In this document: positions 1-7,100 of the stretch, piece by piece
Layout of the letters: each line of letters begins with the position of its first letter
How positions within the stretch are numbered: the first letter of the stretch is position 1
From: DATADD01 sp046262355
GTDB taxonomy: Bacteria > Actinomycetota > CADDZG01 > WHSQ01
Direction of reading: 5' to 3'
Assembly: GCA_046262355.1 (NCBI GenBank)
Contig: JBHEMX010000004.1
Location: 1-10,452, forward strand
DNA: 10,452 bases
The notes under the pieces: generated by a model
Seen by the model: the letters and a program-made list of their open reading frames with translations, nothing else
Database searches by the model: none
Told to the model about the DNA's origin: nothing
Made by a program: the position numbers and the translations under genes

Positions 1-679
1 GGCCCGCCACGGCCTCGGCCTCCCGGGCCTCGTTCTCGAGCCGCAGCGCCTCTGCGACGGCTGCCTCCGCCCGCCGTCTGAGCTCCCCGGCGCGCCGTTC
101 GAGCTCTTGCCGCGCACGTGCGCGGTCGTCCTCCTGAGGCGTTGCGGCTAGGGCCGCGGCCTCGAACGCCGGCCCGAATCCCGACGGAGCTTCGTCCGCA
201 ACCAGCCGGCCTCTGAGCAGGCGGGCCGACGCCTCGTCGTCGCCCGTGGCGGCAAGAAGGGTGTTCGTGACGCGCTCGAGCTGAGTGCGCGCCGCTGCGG
301 GCCTCGCCGCGGCGAGGATCTCATCGGCTCGCTCCGTGAGCTCGGCGATCAGCCCGTGTCTGGCCGTGGACAGCGCCCGGACGTCGGCGGAGCTTCCGCC
401 GCCAAGCGCCGCCTGTTGGGTGTGGCGCAGCTTGGTGCTCAGCTCCACCAGACGGGCGACTTCGTCCGCGTGCCGGCGCGCAAGCTGGTTCACGGTCCAC
501 GCCGCGAGCGACGGCTTCCGCAGCGCCTTCAACTCCTCGGCGGCCGCCTTGTTGCCCTCTGCCCGGAGCCGCGCGACCGCCTCGTTGCGGCGCGCGACGA
601 AGTGCTCGAGCGGGAGTCCGAAGAGCTCATCGATGACGTCTTGGGCGGGAGCCGGGGTGGGGCCTTCTGCGGCCGTCAT
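1..679 (-). CDS. Conserved actinobacterial coiled-coil protein of unknown function (N-terminal part, runs off the window)
   Basis: The minus strand is open from an ATG at 679-677 to the left edge, giving 226 residues and no stop. The protein opens with an acidic stretch, then the segment FGLPLEHFVARRNEAVARL, then LKALRKPSLAAWTVNQLARR at about residues 50-69. This layout (a Leu-Pro-Leu-x-x-Phe-Val-x-x-Arg-Asn opening followed by a Leu-Arg-Lys-Pro-Ser-x-x-Ala-Trp-x-x-Asn-Gln-Leu motif) is one I recognise from uncharacterised actinobacterial proteins. The visible C-terminal part, from about residue 185, is rich in Ala, Glu and Arg and looks like a long coiled coil. No catalytic motif is visible. 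The start is plausible because the conserved motif lies close to it, but no strong Shine-Dalgarno sequence sits directly upstream; a GAGAGG lies about 30 bases away. The gene is divergent from the small membrane protein at 829. Function is unknown. Confidence 0.8.
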   Translation of the reverse strand, partial: MTAAEGPTPAPAQDVIDELFGLPLEHFVARRNEAVARLRAEGNKAAAEELKALRKPSLAAWTVNQLARRHADEVARLVELSTKLRHTQQAALGGGSSADVRALSTARHGLIAELTERADEILAAARPAAARTQLERVTNTLLAATGDDEASARLLRGRLVADEAPSGFGPAFEAAALAATPQEDDRARARQELERRAGELRRRAEAAVAEALRLENEAREAEAVAG

Positions 680-717
680 CGGCTGCGCACCGGCGGAGGG
701 CTCGGGGGCACCTCTCG

Positions 718-723
718 AGGATA
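718..723 (-). promoter_or_regulatory. Possible -10 element for the leftward coiled-coil gene
   Basis: On the minus strand the hexamer TATCCT matches the TANNNT consensus of actinobacterial -10 boxes. It would place a transcription start near 711-712, about 32 bases before the ATG at 679. No convincing -35 hexamer lies 17 bases further upstream, so this is weak support and rests only on motif and position in a divergent intergenic region. Confidence 0.25.
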
Positions 724-828
724 GGGGGCAGGTCTCCTCTTGCGCCCGTTCACTTGCTGGAGGGGCATGATAGAGAGGACGTGTTCAGAGAGCCGCAAGA
801 GTCCCACGAGCCGGGAGTGTCCGAGTAC

Positions 829-1131
829 ATGGCAGACGAGCGAGCCGAGGCCCGAGAAGAGATGCGCGTTGAGGCCGAGTCGCTGACGAGCGGCCCCGGC
901 GTCGTCGCGACGAAGAGTCAGGCGCGCGGCAGCCTCGCGGGCGTCGTCGGCGGGATCCTGCTCGGAGCCCTCGTGGGCCTCGTCGTGGGCGCGATCGCCT
1001 TCTCGGAGTCGGGGCGAGCGTTGGTGATTTCGGTGATCGCGTTCGCGGTTGCGGGGATGACCTTCGGTGGCGTCGTCGGAGGTTTCGTCACGCCGCGCCG
1101 GAAGCTGCGTCACACCGATGCCGACACATAG
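829..1131 (+). CDS. Small two-helix glycine-zipper membrane protein, hypothetical
   Basis: From the ATG at 829 the protein is 100 residues. An acidic, helical N-terminus (residues 1-20) is followed by the segment GPGVVATKSQARGS and then two hydrophobic helices, about residues 35-58 and 63-87. The helices contain many GxxxG-like repeats, as in glycine-zipper membrane proteins. The short tail PRRKLRHTDADT is basic and then acidic, suggesting a cytoplasmic C-terminus. The reading frame extends upstream to a TTG at 754 and a GTG at 781. I prefer 829 because GGGAG lies 11 bases before it and it is the only ATG, but the start is unsettled. The gene lies 103 bases before the lipoprotein gene on the same strand and could share its transcript. 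No enzymatic motif is visible; a structural or stress role in the membrane is only a guess. Confidence 0.65.
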   Translation: MADERAEAREEMRVEAESLTSGPGVVATKSQARGSLAGVVGGILLGALVGLVVGAIAFSESGRALVISVIAFAVAGMTFGGVVGGFVTPRRKLRHTDADT

Positions 1132-1150
1132 CGCCCTCGCTCCTTTCAGC

Positions 1151-1166
1151 GCGCGCCGCCGCGCGC
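1151..1166 (+). other. GC hairpin between the small membrane protein and the lipoprotein gene
   Basis: The self-complementary hexamer GCGCGC occurs at 1151-1156 and again at 1161-1166, with CGCC between, so the transcript can form a six-pair stem. No T-run follows, so it does not look like a canonical intrinsic terminator. It may weaken read-through or stabilise the 3' end, or be a by-product of GC-rich sequence. Confidence 0.3.
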
Positions 1167-1171
1167 CGAAG

Positions 1172-1185
1172 TTCGTAAGGACGAA
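1172..1185 (+). other. Five-base-pair hairpin TTCGT-AAGG-ACGAA
   Basis: TTCGT at 1172-1176 and ACGAA at 1181-1185 form a perfect stem around a four-base AAGG loop, directly after the GC hairpin and 49 bases before the lipoprotein start. It may be part of the lipoprotein 5' untranslated region. Function is unknown. Confidence 0.25.
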
Positions 1186-1222
1186 TGTCACCACACGGCC
1201 TCGGGCGAGGCCTCGAGCAGAT

Positions 1223-1228
1223 GGGAGG
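1223..1228 (+). promoter_or_regulatory. Ribosome binding site that fixes a TTG start
   Basis: GGGAGG lies six bases before the TTG at 1235. It decides the start of the lipoprotein gene, because translation from there begins directly with a signal peptide, whereas earlier in-frame starts would add about 56 Arg/Pro-rich residues. The site is the left half of a perfect 12-base palindrome (1223-1234) whose right half fills the whole spacer up to the start codon. Confidence 0.75.
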
Positions 1229-1234
1229 CCTCCC

Positions 1235-2236
1235 TTGCGACGTCTGGCAAGCACCCTCGTTGCGGTAGCTCTTCTCCTTGCCGCGTGCGGCGGCTCCGGC
1301 GCCGGGGACGGGGCGAGCCCCAAGGAAACCTTGAGCGGCGCACTCGACGACCTCCGGGCGATGGGCGCGACGACCGCCACGATCTCGTTGCGCTCGGACC
1401 CCGAGTCGCTGCAGGCGCTCGCGGCCGAGGATGGAGACGAGCTCTCATCGCAAGACGCGCAGAAGGTGCTCGACTCGTCACTGACGATCTCGAGCAACAA
1501 CGAGGAGGATCCCGCCAAGGCGACGGCCCAGGTCGTGGTCAACGTCGCGGGCAACGAGTCGATCGAGCTGCGGATGCTCGAGAGAACCTTGTACCTCCGC
1601 GCCGATGTGCACGCTCTCCTCGAGACCTTCGGGCAGGACCCGACGATGGCGGATCAGATCGCTCAGCAGGCAGCGGCGTCCGGCCTCGACTTCGTGCAGC
1701 CGCTGGTCGAGGGGCAGTGGGTGGCGGTCGAGGGCCTCGAGGAGGCCCTCGGACAAGGCGGCGCTGCGCCGTCGGCCGCCGAGCAGAAGAAGTTGATCGA
1801 CAAGCTCGCCGCATCCTTGGAGGAGTCCACGACCGTCACGTCGAAGGGCTCCGATGACGAGGGTACACACCTCGTGGCGATCGTCTCGATCCGCGACGTC
1901 TTTCAGGACCTCCGGGACGCGACCGAGGGACTCGCCCAAGGCGTGCCGGGCGGACAGCTTCCCAACGCCGCCGAGGTCCCGGACGAGAACGTCGAGCTCG
2001 ATCTGTGGATCGCCGATGGACGCCTGACTCAGGTCGAGTTCGACTTCCTGCAGCTCCAGGACCTACCCGACGCCGAGATCCCATCCGGCGTAACCGGGCT
2101 TGCGCTGCACATCGAGCTGGAGGAGTTCTCGGGCGAGGTCGAGGCCCCGGACGGCGCAGTCCCCGTCGACCTCCAGAAGCTGATGCAGGGGATGTTCGGC
2201 GCCGGTTTGCAGGGATCTGCCCCGGCGACCGGCTAG
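1235..2236 (+). CDS. Secreted lipoprotein, possibly LppX/LprG-like or LolA-like fold
   Basis: Starting at TTG 1235, the 333-residue protein begins MRRLASTLVAVALLLAAC: a two-Arg n-region, a hydrophobic core and the lipobox LAAC with Cys18 as the expected lipidated residue. A Gly/Ser-rich linker follows. The mature part is acidic and alternates hydrophobic strands with helices: an N-terminal helix (LSGALDDLRAMG), a strand-rich block with RTLYLRADVHALLETFG in the middle, a GQWVAVEG segment, and a C-terminal block with LWIADGRLTQVEFDF. That pattern of helix plus long antiparallel sheet resembles actinobacterial lipid-binding lipoproteins of the LppX/LprAFG type, but I infer this from layout, not from a diagnostic motif. 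It should be exported by Sec and anchored to the outer face of the membrane. Its stop lies 23 bases from that of the convergent small gene, with no obvious terminator between. Confidence 0.85.
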   Translation: MRRLASTLVAVALLLAACGGSGAGDGASPKETLSGALDDLRAMGATTATISLRSDPESLQALAAEDGDELSSQDAQKVLDSSLTISSNNEEDPAKATAQVVVNVAGNESIELRMLERTLYLRADVHALLETFGQDPTMADQIAQQAAASGLDFVQPLVEGQWVAVEGLEEALGQGGAAPSAAEQKKLIDKLAASLEESTTVTSKGSDDEGTHLVAIVSIRDVFQDLRDATEGLAQGVPGGQLPNAAEVPDENVELDLWIADGRLTQVEFDFLQLQDLPDAEIPSGVTGLALHIELEEFSGEVEAPDGAVPVDLQKLMQGMFGAGLQGSAPATG

Positions 2237-2259
2237 GACGGATCGGGACGCCGGATGCG

Positions 2260-2427
2260 CTAGAGGGCTACGGCGCCGGCGCGTTCCCTGGGATTGCACT
2301 CCAGCATCGCCGCGTAGGCGAGAGCGTCGCCCACGAGCGTGAATCGACCCACGATCCTGCCGGCGAGCCACACGATCCAGTCGTGATTGGGCTCGCTGGT
2401 GATTCGGACCTCGGTTGCGTGTTGCAT
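2260..2427 (-). CDS. Small hypothetical protein of 55 residues
   Basis: The minus-strand ATG at 2427-2425 is preceded by GGGAGGG with a four-base spacer, one of the best ribosome sites in the window. The product starts MQHATEVRITSEPNHDWIVW and continues with a Gly-rich turn (LAGRIVGRF), an alpha-helical DALAYAAMLECN segment and a charged end. Strand-turn-strand-helix with a central Trp resembles small DUF2188-like proteins, but the match is too loose to assign. It is soluble by composition and has one Cys. The gene converges on the lipoprotein gene with 23 bases between stops. The reading frame extends nine codons further upstream, but the ribosome site supports the shorter form. Function is unknown. 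Confidence 0.6.
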   Translation of the reverse strand: MQHATEVRITSEPNHDWIVWLAGRIVGRFTLVGDALAYAAMLECNPRERAGAVAL

Positions 2428-2444
2428 GGTTCCCTCCCGTGGGG

Positions 2445-2464
2445 GCCCGGGCACGATGCCGGGC
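2445..2464. repeat. Inverted repeat GCCCGG...CCGGGC
   Basis: GCCCGG at 2445-2450 and CCGGGC at 2459-2464 form a six-pair stem with an eight-base loop, a few bases upstream of the ribosome site of the leftward small gene. It could act as an operator or a 5' untranslated stem for that gene; no T-run is present. Confidence 0.3.
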
Positions 2465-2470
2465 GGCTAC

Positions 2471-2482
2471 CCGAACGTTCGG
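2471..2482. promoter_or_regulatory. Perfect 12-base palindrome, candidate operator
   Basis: CCGAACGTTCGG reads identically on both strands with no gap. It sits between the divergent 55-residue gene and the PLP enzyme gene, where a dimeric repressor such as a TetR- or LexA-like regulator might bind. No regulator gene is adjacent and no second copy was noticed nearby, so this is only a candidate. Confidence 0.3.
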
Positions 2483-2591
2483 CGCATCGAGAGCCCGAGG
2501 ACATACGCACATATGCGGGTTCTGCCCGGGGCCCTCCCCCCGACCGCGCCGGGCGGCGCGTCGAGCCGGCCCGAGCGACCAGAAGCCCTCC

Positions 2592-2610
2592 ACCGTCGCC
2601 GAGCGACGGT
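2592..2610 (+). other. Eight-base-pair hairpin with three-base loop
   Basis: ACCGTCGC at 2592-2599 and GCGACGGT at 2603-2610 pair perfectly around CGA. The stem ends 31 bases before a short ORF that has its own ribosome site, and 144 bases before the PLP enzyme gene. It lacks a following T-run, so it is not a classical terminator; a leader-RNA structure or protein-binding site is possible. Confidence 0.4.
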
Positions 2611-2641
2611 ACAGGCACAAAGGTCGAGCGCAGAGGTGTGC

Positions 2642-2686
2642 ATGAAGTACGTAGACCGGCGCCGACGGCACCGAAAGTCCTGGTAG
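2642..2686 (+). CDS. Possible 14-codon leader peptide, very basic
   Basis: An ATG at 2642 is preceded by AGAGG with a five-base spacer and encodes MKYVDRRRRHRKSW, ending in TAG at 2686. It lies 68 bases upstream of the PLP enzyme and just after a strong hairpin, where a regulatory leader ORF would be found. Four consecutive Arg codons could make it sensitive to ribosome speed. It may equally be a chance frame in Arg-rich GC sequence, and no antiterminator structure was identified. Confidence 0.2.
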   Translation: MKYVDRRRRHRKSW

Positions 2687-2754
2687 CGGGGCGGACGGGG
2701 CGCGGGTGACAGTGCCGCCGGGGCCTCGCCCGGGACGGGCGGCTCAAGCGGGAA

Positions 2755-4182
2755 ATGCTGCGTCCGATAAGAGCAAGGATGAACGTTGCAAGCTCCGTTT
2801 CCGAACAGCAGCACACCACCACGCGCTCCGGTCCGGCCGAGACGCGCGTCCCCACGACCCCTCTGTCGCCGGCCGCCCTTTCACAGCAAGCGCGCGAATC
2901 GACGTGGCTGGACAAGTGGTTCAAAACGTGCGCCGACCTCGCGATGCTCAAGGCCTCTCATCCGATGCTCGATGCGGTCATAGACGAGATCGACGGCCGG
3001 CGCATCAACGTCGGCGGCCATTGGCTCGCCGACTTTGCCTCGTGCAACTACCTCGGCTTCGACCTCGATCGCGAGATCATCGAATCCATACCCGCGTACA
3101 TAGACCGGTGGGGCACCCACCCGAGCTGGTCGCGGCTGCTCGGAAGCCCGGTCCTATACGAGCAGATCGAAGAGAAGCTGACCGAGTTGCTGGGAGCGGA
3201 GGACACGCTCGCCCTACCCACGATCACCCACATCCACACGTCCGTCCTGCCGGTGCTCGCGGGCGGCGGGACGGTGCTGCTCGACTCGCGTGCTCATAAG
3301 ACGATCTACGATGGATCGTTGATCGCCGCCTCGCACGGCGCGACGATCCGACGCTTCCGACACAACGACCACGAGCACCTCGAGTCGGTACTCAAGGCGT
3401 CCGCCGCGACGCCGCGCGTCATCTGCATGGACGGCGTCAACAGCATGACGGGCAACGCTCCGGACGTGCGCGCGTTCGCTCGTCTGGCGCGCGAATACGA
3501 CGCGATCCTTTACATCGACGACGCACACGGCTTCGGTGTGATCGGGGAGCGCGGCCCAGATGAAGCATGCGACTACGGCAAGAAGGGAAACGGCGTCGTA
3601 CGCTACTTCGACGAGGGCTACGACAACATCGTGTTCGTCGGCGGTTTCTCCAAGGCGTACTCTTCGTTGCTCGCCTTCGTGGCCTGCCCCACCGACCTCA
3701 AGGACGTCCTGAAGGTCGCGGCTCCGCCCTACCTGTACTCGGGGCCGTCGCCCATCGCGTCTCTCGCCACAGTGATCGCAGGACTCGAGGTCAACGCAGC
3801 GCGCGGCGACGCCATACGCGCGGGGTTGCATCGCAAGACCCATCAGATCCTCGATTGCTTGCGCCGACTCGACATCGCCACCCCCAACTCGTCCGGCTTC
3901 CCGCTCATCGAGATCCCATTGGCCCATCACGACGACATCGACCAAGTCGGCAAGTACCTCTTCGACCGCGGCGTCTACGTGACCCTGGCTGCCTATCCCC
4001 TGGTGCCGAAGTCGGAGGTTGGTTTCCGCCTTCAGGTGACCGCCGCCAACACCGACGACGAGATCGCTCTCGCGGTCGAGGTCCTCGAAGAGGTGAACGA
4101 GCGGTTCGGTGTCCAGCGCGCCTCAGAACAGCCGAGCGGCGTTCACGTCGACCCGCGGATCACCTCTCCACGAACGTCATGA
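2755..4182 (+). CDS. PLP-dependent alpha-oxoamine-synthase family enzyme (AONS / serine palmitoyltransferase / CqsA-like)
   Basis: The 475-residue protein is a fold-type I PLP enzyme of the alpha-oxoamine synthase family, whose members join an amino acid to an acyl-CoA or acyl-ACP with loss of CO2 to give an amino ketone. Family marks are in order: SCNYLGFD near residue 100; DSRAHKTIYDG with the PLP-stacking His181; FRHNDHEHL; YIDDAHGFGVIG with Asp255 and His258; and GGFSKAYSS with the Schiff-base Lys300. All catalytic residues are present, so it should be active. It has about 60 extra N-terminal, Ser/Thr/Pro-rich residues and a short C-terminal tail beyond the usual length of about 400. The substrate loop (WSRLLGSPVLYEQIE) is one residue shorter than in E. 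coli BioF and lacks its His. The start at 2755 is uncertain: neither it nor the ATG at 2779 has a good ribosome site. Its stop overlaps the next gene by ATGA. No biotin genes are nearby, arguing against BioF. The true substrate is unknown. Confidence 0.85.
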   Translation: MLRPIRARMNVASSVSEQQHTTTRSGPAETRVPTTPLSPAALSQQARESTWLDKWFKTCADLAMLKASHPMLDAVIDEIDGRRINVGGHWLADFASCNYLGFDLDREIIESIPAYIDRWGTHPSWSRLLGSPVLYEQIEEKLTELLGAEDTLALPTITHIHTSVLPVLAGGGTVLLDSRAHKTIYDGSLIAASHGATIRRFRHNDHEHLESVLKASAATPRVICMDGVNSMTGNAPDVRAFARLAREYDAILYIDDAHGFGVIGERGPDEACDYGKKGNGVVRYFDEGYDNIVFVGGFSKAYSSLLAFVACPTDLKDVLKVAAPPYLYSGPSPIASLATVIAGLEVNAARGDAIRAGLHRKTHQILDCLRRLDIATPNSSGFPLIEIPLAHHDDIDQVGKYLFDRGVYVTLAAYPLVPKSEVGFRLQVTAANTDDEIALAVEVLEEVNERFGVQRASEQPSGVHVDPRITSPRTS

Positions 4183-7100
4183 GCGACAGAAAACTCGGGG
4201 AGAGGGGGCGCGCGCGGCGCGTCTGGCAGCTATATCTGGCGGCGGGGGTGGGAGGGCTCGCCCTCTACTACTTCTACGCGCCGCTCAAGGGCAACGGCAT
4301 CATCATCAACCTGATCGGCCTCTCCTCGGCGCTCGCCATGATCGTAGGCGTACGGCTCTTCCGGCCGAAGTCTTCCGCCGCCTGGTACCTATTCGCGATC
4401 GGGCACCTGCTGTTCGTGACTGGTGACGTCTTCTACTACAGCTACCCATTGTTCTCCACGACCGAGATCCCGTTCCCATCGATCGGCGACTTCTTCTACC
4501 TTGCGGTCTACCCGCTACTGGTCGCCGGTTCTCTGATCCTGATCCGCCGCCGTAACCCGGGTGGCGATCGCGCCAGCCTCATCGACGCGCTGATCATCTC
4601 GACCGGGCTGGCGCTCCTCTCGTGGGTGCTGTTGATGGCCCCGTACGCACACGACGCGGGACTGAGCACCTTCGAGAAGGTCGTCTTGATGGGCTATCCC
4701 GCGATGGACGTGTTGCTCTTGGCCGTCGCTGTTCGTCTCTCGGTGGACAACGGGAGGCGGCTGCCTGCGCTCTATCTGCTCGTCTTGAGCATCGTGTCCC
4801 TCTTGGCTACGGACGCGATCTTCGGGCTCATCTCGCTGAACGGCGTCTACGTAGAGGGTGGCCTGCTCGATGCGGGTTGGGCCGCGTACTACCTCTTCTG
4901 GGGCGCCGCGGCCCTCCATCCGTCGATGCGCAATCTCGACGAGCCGTCGCCCAACCGCGAGACGAGATTGACGAGAACCCGCCTCGTGCTCCTGACGTGT
5001 GCGTCGATGATCACACCCGCTCTCCGCCTCATCTCGTCGATCCGTGATCAGGCGACCGACGAGATGGTGCTCCTCGTGGGTTCCGTCCTGCTGCACGGCC
5101 TGGTTATCGCCCGACTCGCCGGCCTTCTGCACCAGCACGAGCGATCCGTGGCGCGCGAACGAGCGCTGCGCGAGGCGGGCCAGGCCTTGGTCGCTACCGC
5201 AGGCCGGGAGGACGTGCATCGTGCAGCTCTACGATCGATGCTCTCTCTCGCCGGTCCCGCCTATGAAGTCAGGCTGCTCCTGTACTCGGGCGGCGACGAC
5301 GTGCGAGTCCTTGCCCTGAGCGACCGCGACGACACGACGGCCGACGAGTGGGCCATACCGGTCGAGGAGCTCGTGGCCATCGACGACGCCAAGCTCCAGG
5401 CCAACGAACCACTCGACCTCGACCTCGCGGAGTTGAGCGATCTGCGCGAAGAGCTGAGCGTCTCGCCCGACACGCATAGGGCCGTGGCTTTCCCTGTGAC
5501 CGTCAAAGATGACCTCAAGGGCATCATGCTGGTCGCCGGCAACGGGTTGTCGAGGCAGGTGAAGGACTCGCTGCACACACTCGCGGTCAAGGTAAGCCTC
5601 GCCCTCGAAAGCGCCACGCTCACGGAGGACCTGCACCGCAGGAAGAGCGAGTCACGGTTCCGGTCGTTGGTGCAGAACTCGACCGACGTGATCACCGTCA
5701 TCGAGGCCGACACCACTATCAAGTTCCAGAGTCCCTCGGTGGAGAAGGTGCTCGGCTATCAGATCGATGAGCTGATCGGGACGAAGCTGGTCGAGCTGCT
5801 GCATCCGCACGAGAGAGAGAGCGTGCTCAACGTGCTCGCGGAGCGACTGCAGGAGAATCAGCCGGAGGCGGTGGATTGTCGTCTGCGCCACCGCGACGGG
5901 TCCTGGCTCTACTTCGAGATCCTGCGGACCAATCTCTTGCACGATCCGAACGTGGGCGGCATCGTGTTGAACGGCCGCGACGTGAGCGAGCGCAAGGCGT
6001 TCGAGGAGCAGCTGACGCATCAGGCGTTCCACGACCCGCTGACCAACCTTGCCAATCGTGCGCTCTTCGCCGATCGAGTGCAGCACGCTCTCGCAAGACA
6101 GGCACGTGAGTCCAGCAGCCTCGCCGTGATCTTCATCGACCTCGACGACTTCAAGATCATCAACGACAGCCTGGGGCACGGCCCGGGCGACCAGGTCCTC
6201 GCAGAGGTCGGCACGCGCATGAACGGGTGCATGCGTCCGATGGACACACTCGCTCGATTCGGTGGAGACGAGTTCGCGGTGTTGCTCGAGGATCTCGGCG
6301 AGCCGGAGGAGGTCGCCGAGGTCTCCGAGCGGATCCTCAAGGCGCTCGAAGCCCCCTTCACGCTCGACGACAAAGAGGTCTACGTGAACGCGAGCATGGG
6401 CATCACGGTCGTGCGGGGAGAGGAGGCGATGACGCTCGGCGCCGACGAGCTCATGAGGAACGCCGACGTCGCGATGTACATGGCCAAGCGCGAGGGCAAG
6501 GGCCACTACCGTGTCTTCGAGCCGGAGATGCACCTCGGGGTCCTCGAGCGCCTCGAGCTGAAGGGCGATCTGCAACGGGCGATCGAACACGGAGAGCTCG
6601 AGCTCTACTACCAGCCGATCGTCGAGCTCGATTCGAAGCAGATCAGCGGCCTCGAGGCGCTGGTGCGCTGGAACCATCCCACGCGTGGCCTCGTGCCACC
6701 CCTCGACTTCATCCCGCTGGCCGAGGAGACGGGGCTCATCGTGCCGCTGGGCCGCTGGGTCCTCCTTCAAGCGTGCCGGCAGGCCAAGGAGCTGCAGGAC
6801 GCGTATCCCTCCGATCCGCCCCTGGGCATGAGCGTGAACCTGTCGGTTCGCCAGCTGCAGCAGCACGGCCTCCCCGAGCACGTCTCCGAGGCGCTCCGGG
6901 AGTCGGGGCTCGACGCGCGCTGTCTGACGCTCGAGATCACCGAGAGCATGCTCATGAACGACGCAGAGCTCACCATCGTGAAGCTCAAGGAGCTGAAGCA
7001 GTTGGGGATCCGACTGGCGGTGGATGACTTCGGCACGGGATATTCGTCGCTCAGCTATCTCAGCCAGTTCCCCGTGGATGTGCTCAAGATCGACCGAGCT

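Larger units (their letters stand above)
2428..2754. other. Gene-poor regulatory-looking stretch
   Basis: Between the leftward 55-residue gene and the PLP enzyme lie about 330 bases with no convincing long gene; the longer open frames are Arg/Pro-rich and look like chance GC-rich frames. The stretch holds a GC stem (2445-2464), a 12-base perfect palindrome (2471-2482), an 8-pair hairpin (2592-2610) and a 14-codon ORF with its own ribosome site (2642-2686). It should contain the promoters for both divergent neighbours, but I cannot point to clear -35/-10 pairs. Confidence 0.5.

Noticed and set aside
1151..1185. Intrinsic terminator after the small membrane protein gene
   Set aside because: Two short stems are present, but no T-run follows either one, so a terminator call is not supported.
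1067..1234. Longer lipoprotein start about 56 codons upstream
   Set aside because: It would place an Arg/Pro-rich segment before the signal peptide and overlap the preceding gene; the GGGAGG before TTG 1235 explains the start.
676..1554. Long minus-strand open frame of 292 codons
   Set aside because: It is opposite the small membrane protein and the lipoprotein start, has low-complexity Arg/Ser content and no family motif; the plus-strand genes have better signals.
3567..4178. Upstream 204-codon extension of the c-di-GMP protein frame
   Set aside because: The extension overlaps the synthase catalytic region in another frame and is Arg-rich nonsense; the ATG at 4179, overlapping the stop, is the natural start.
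2755..4182. Assignment as BioF (biotin synthesis) or Kbl (threonine catabolism)
   Set aside because: No bioA, bioB, bioD or tdh is nearby, and the substrate loop and N-terminal extension differ from those enzymes.
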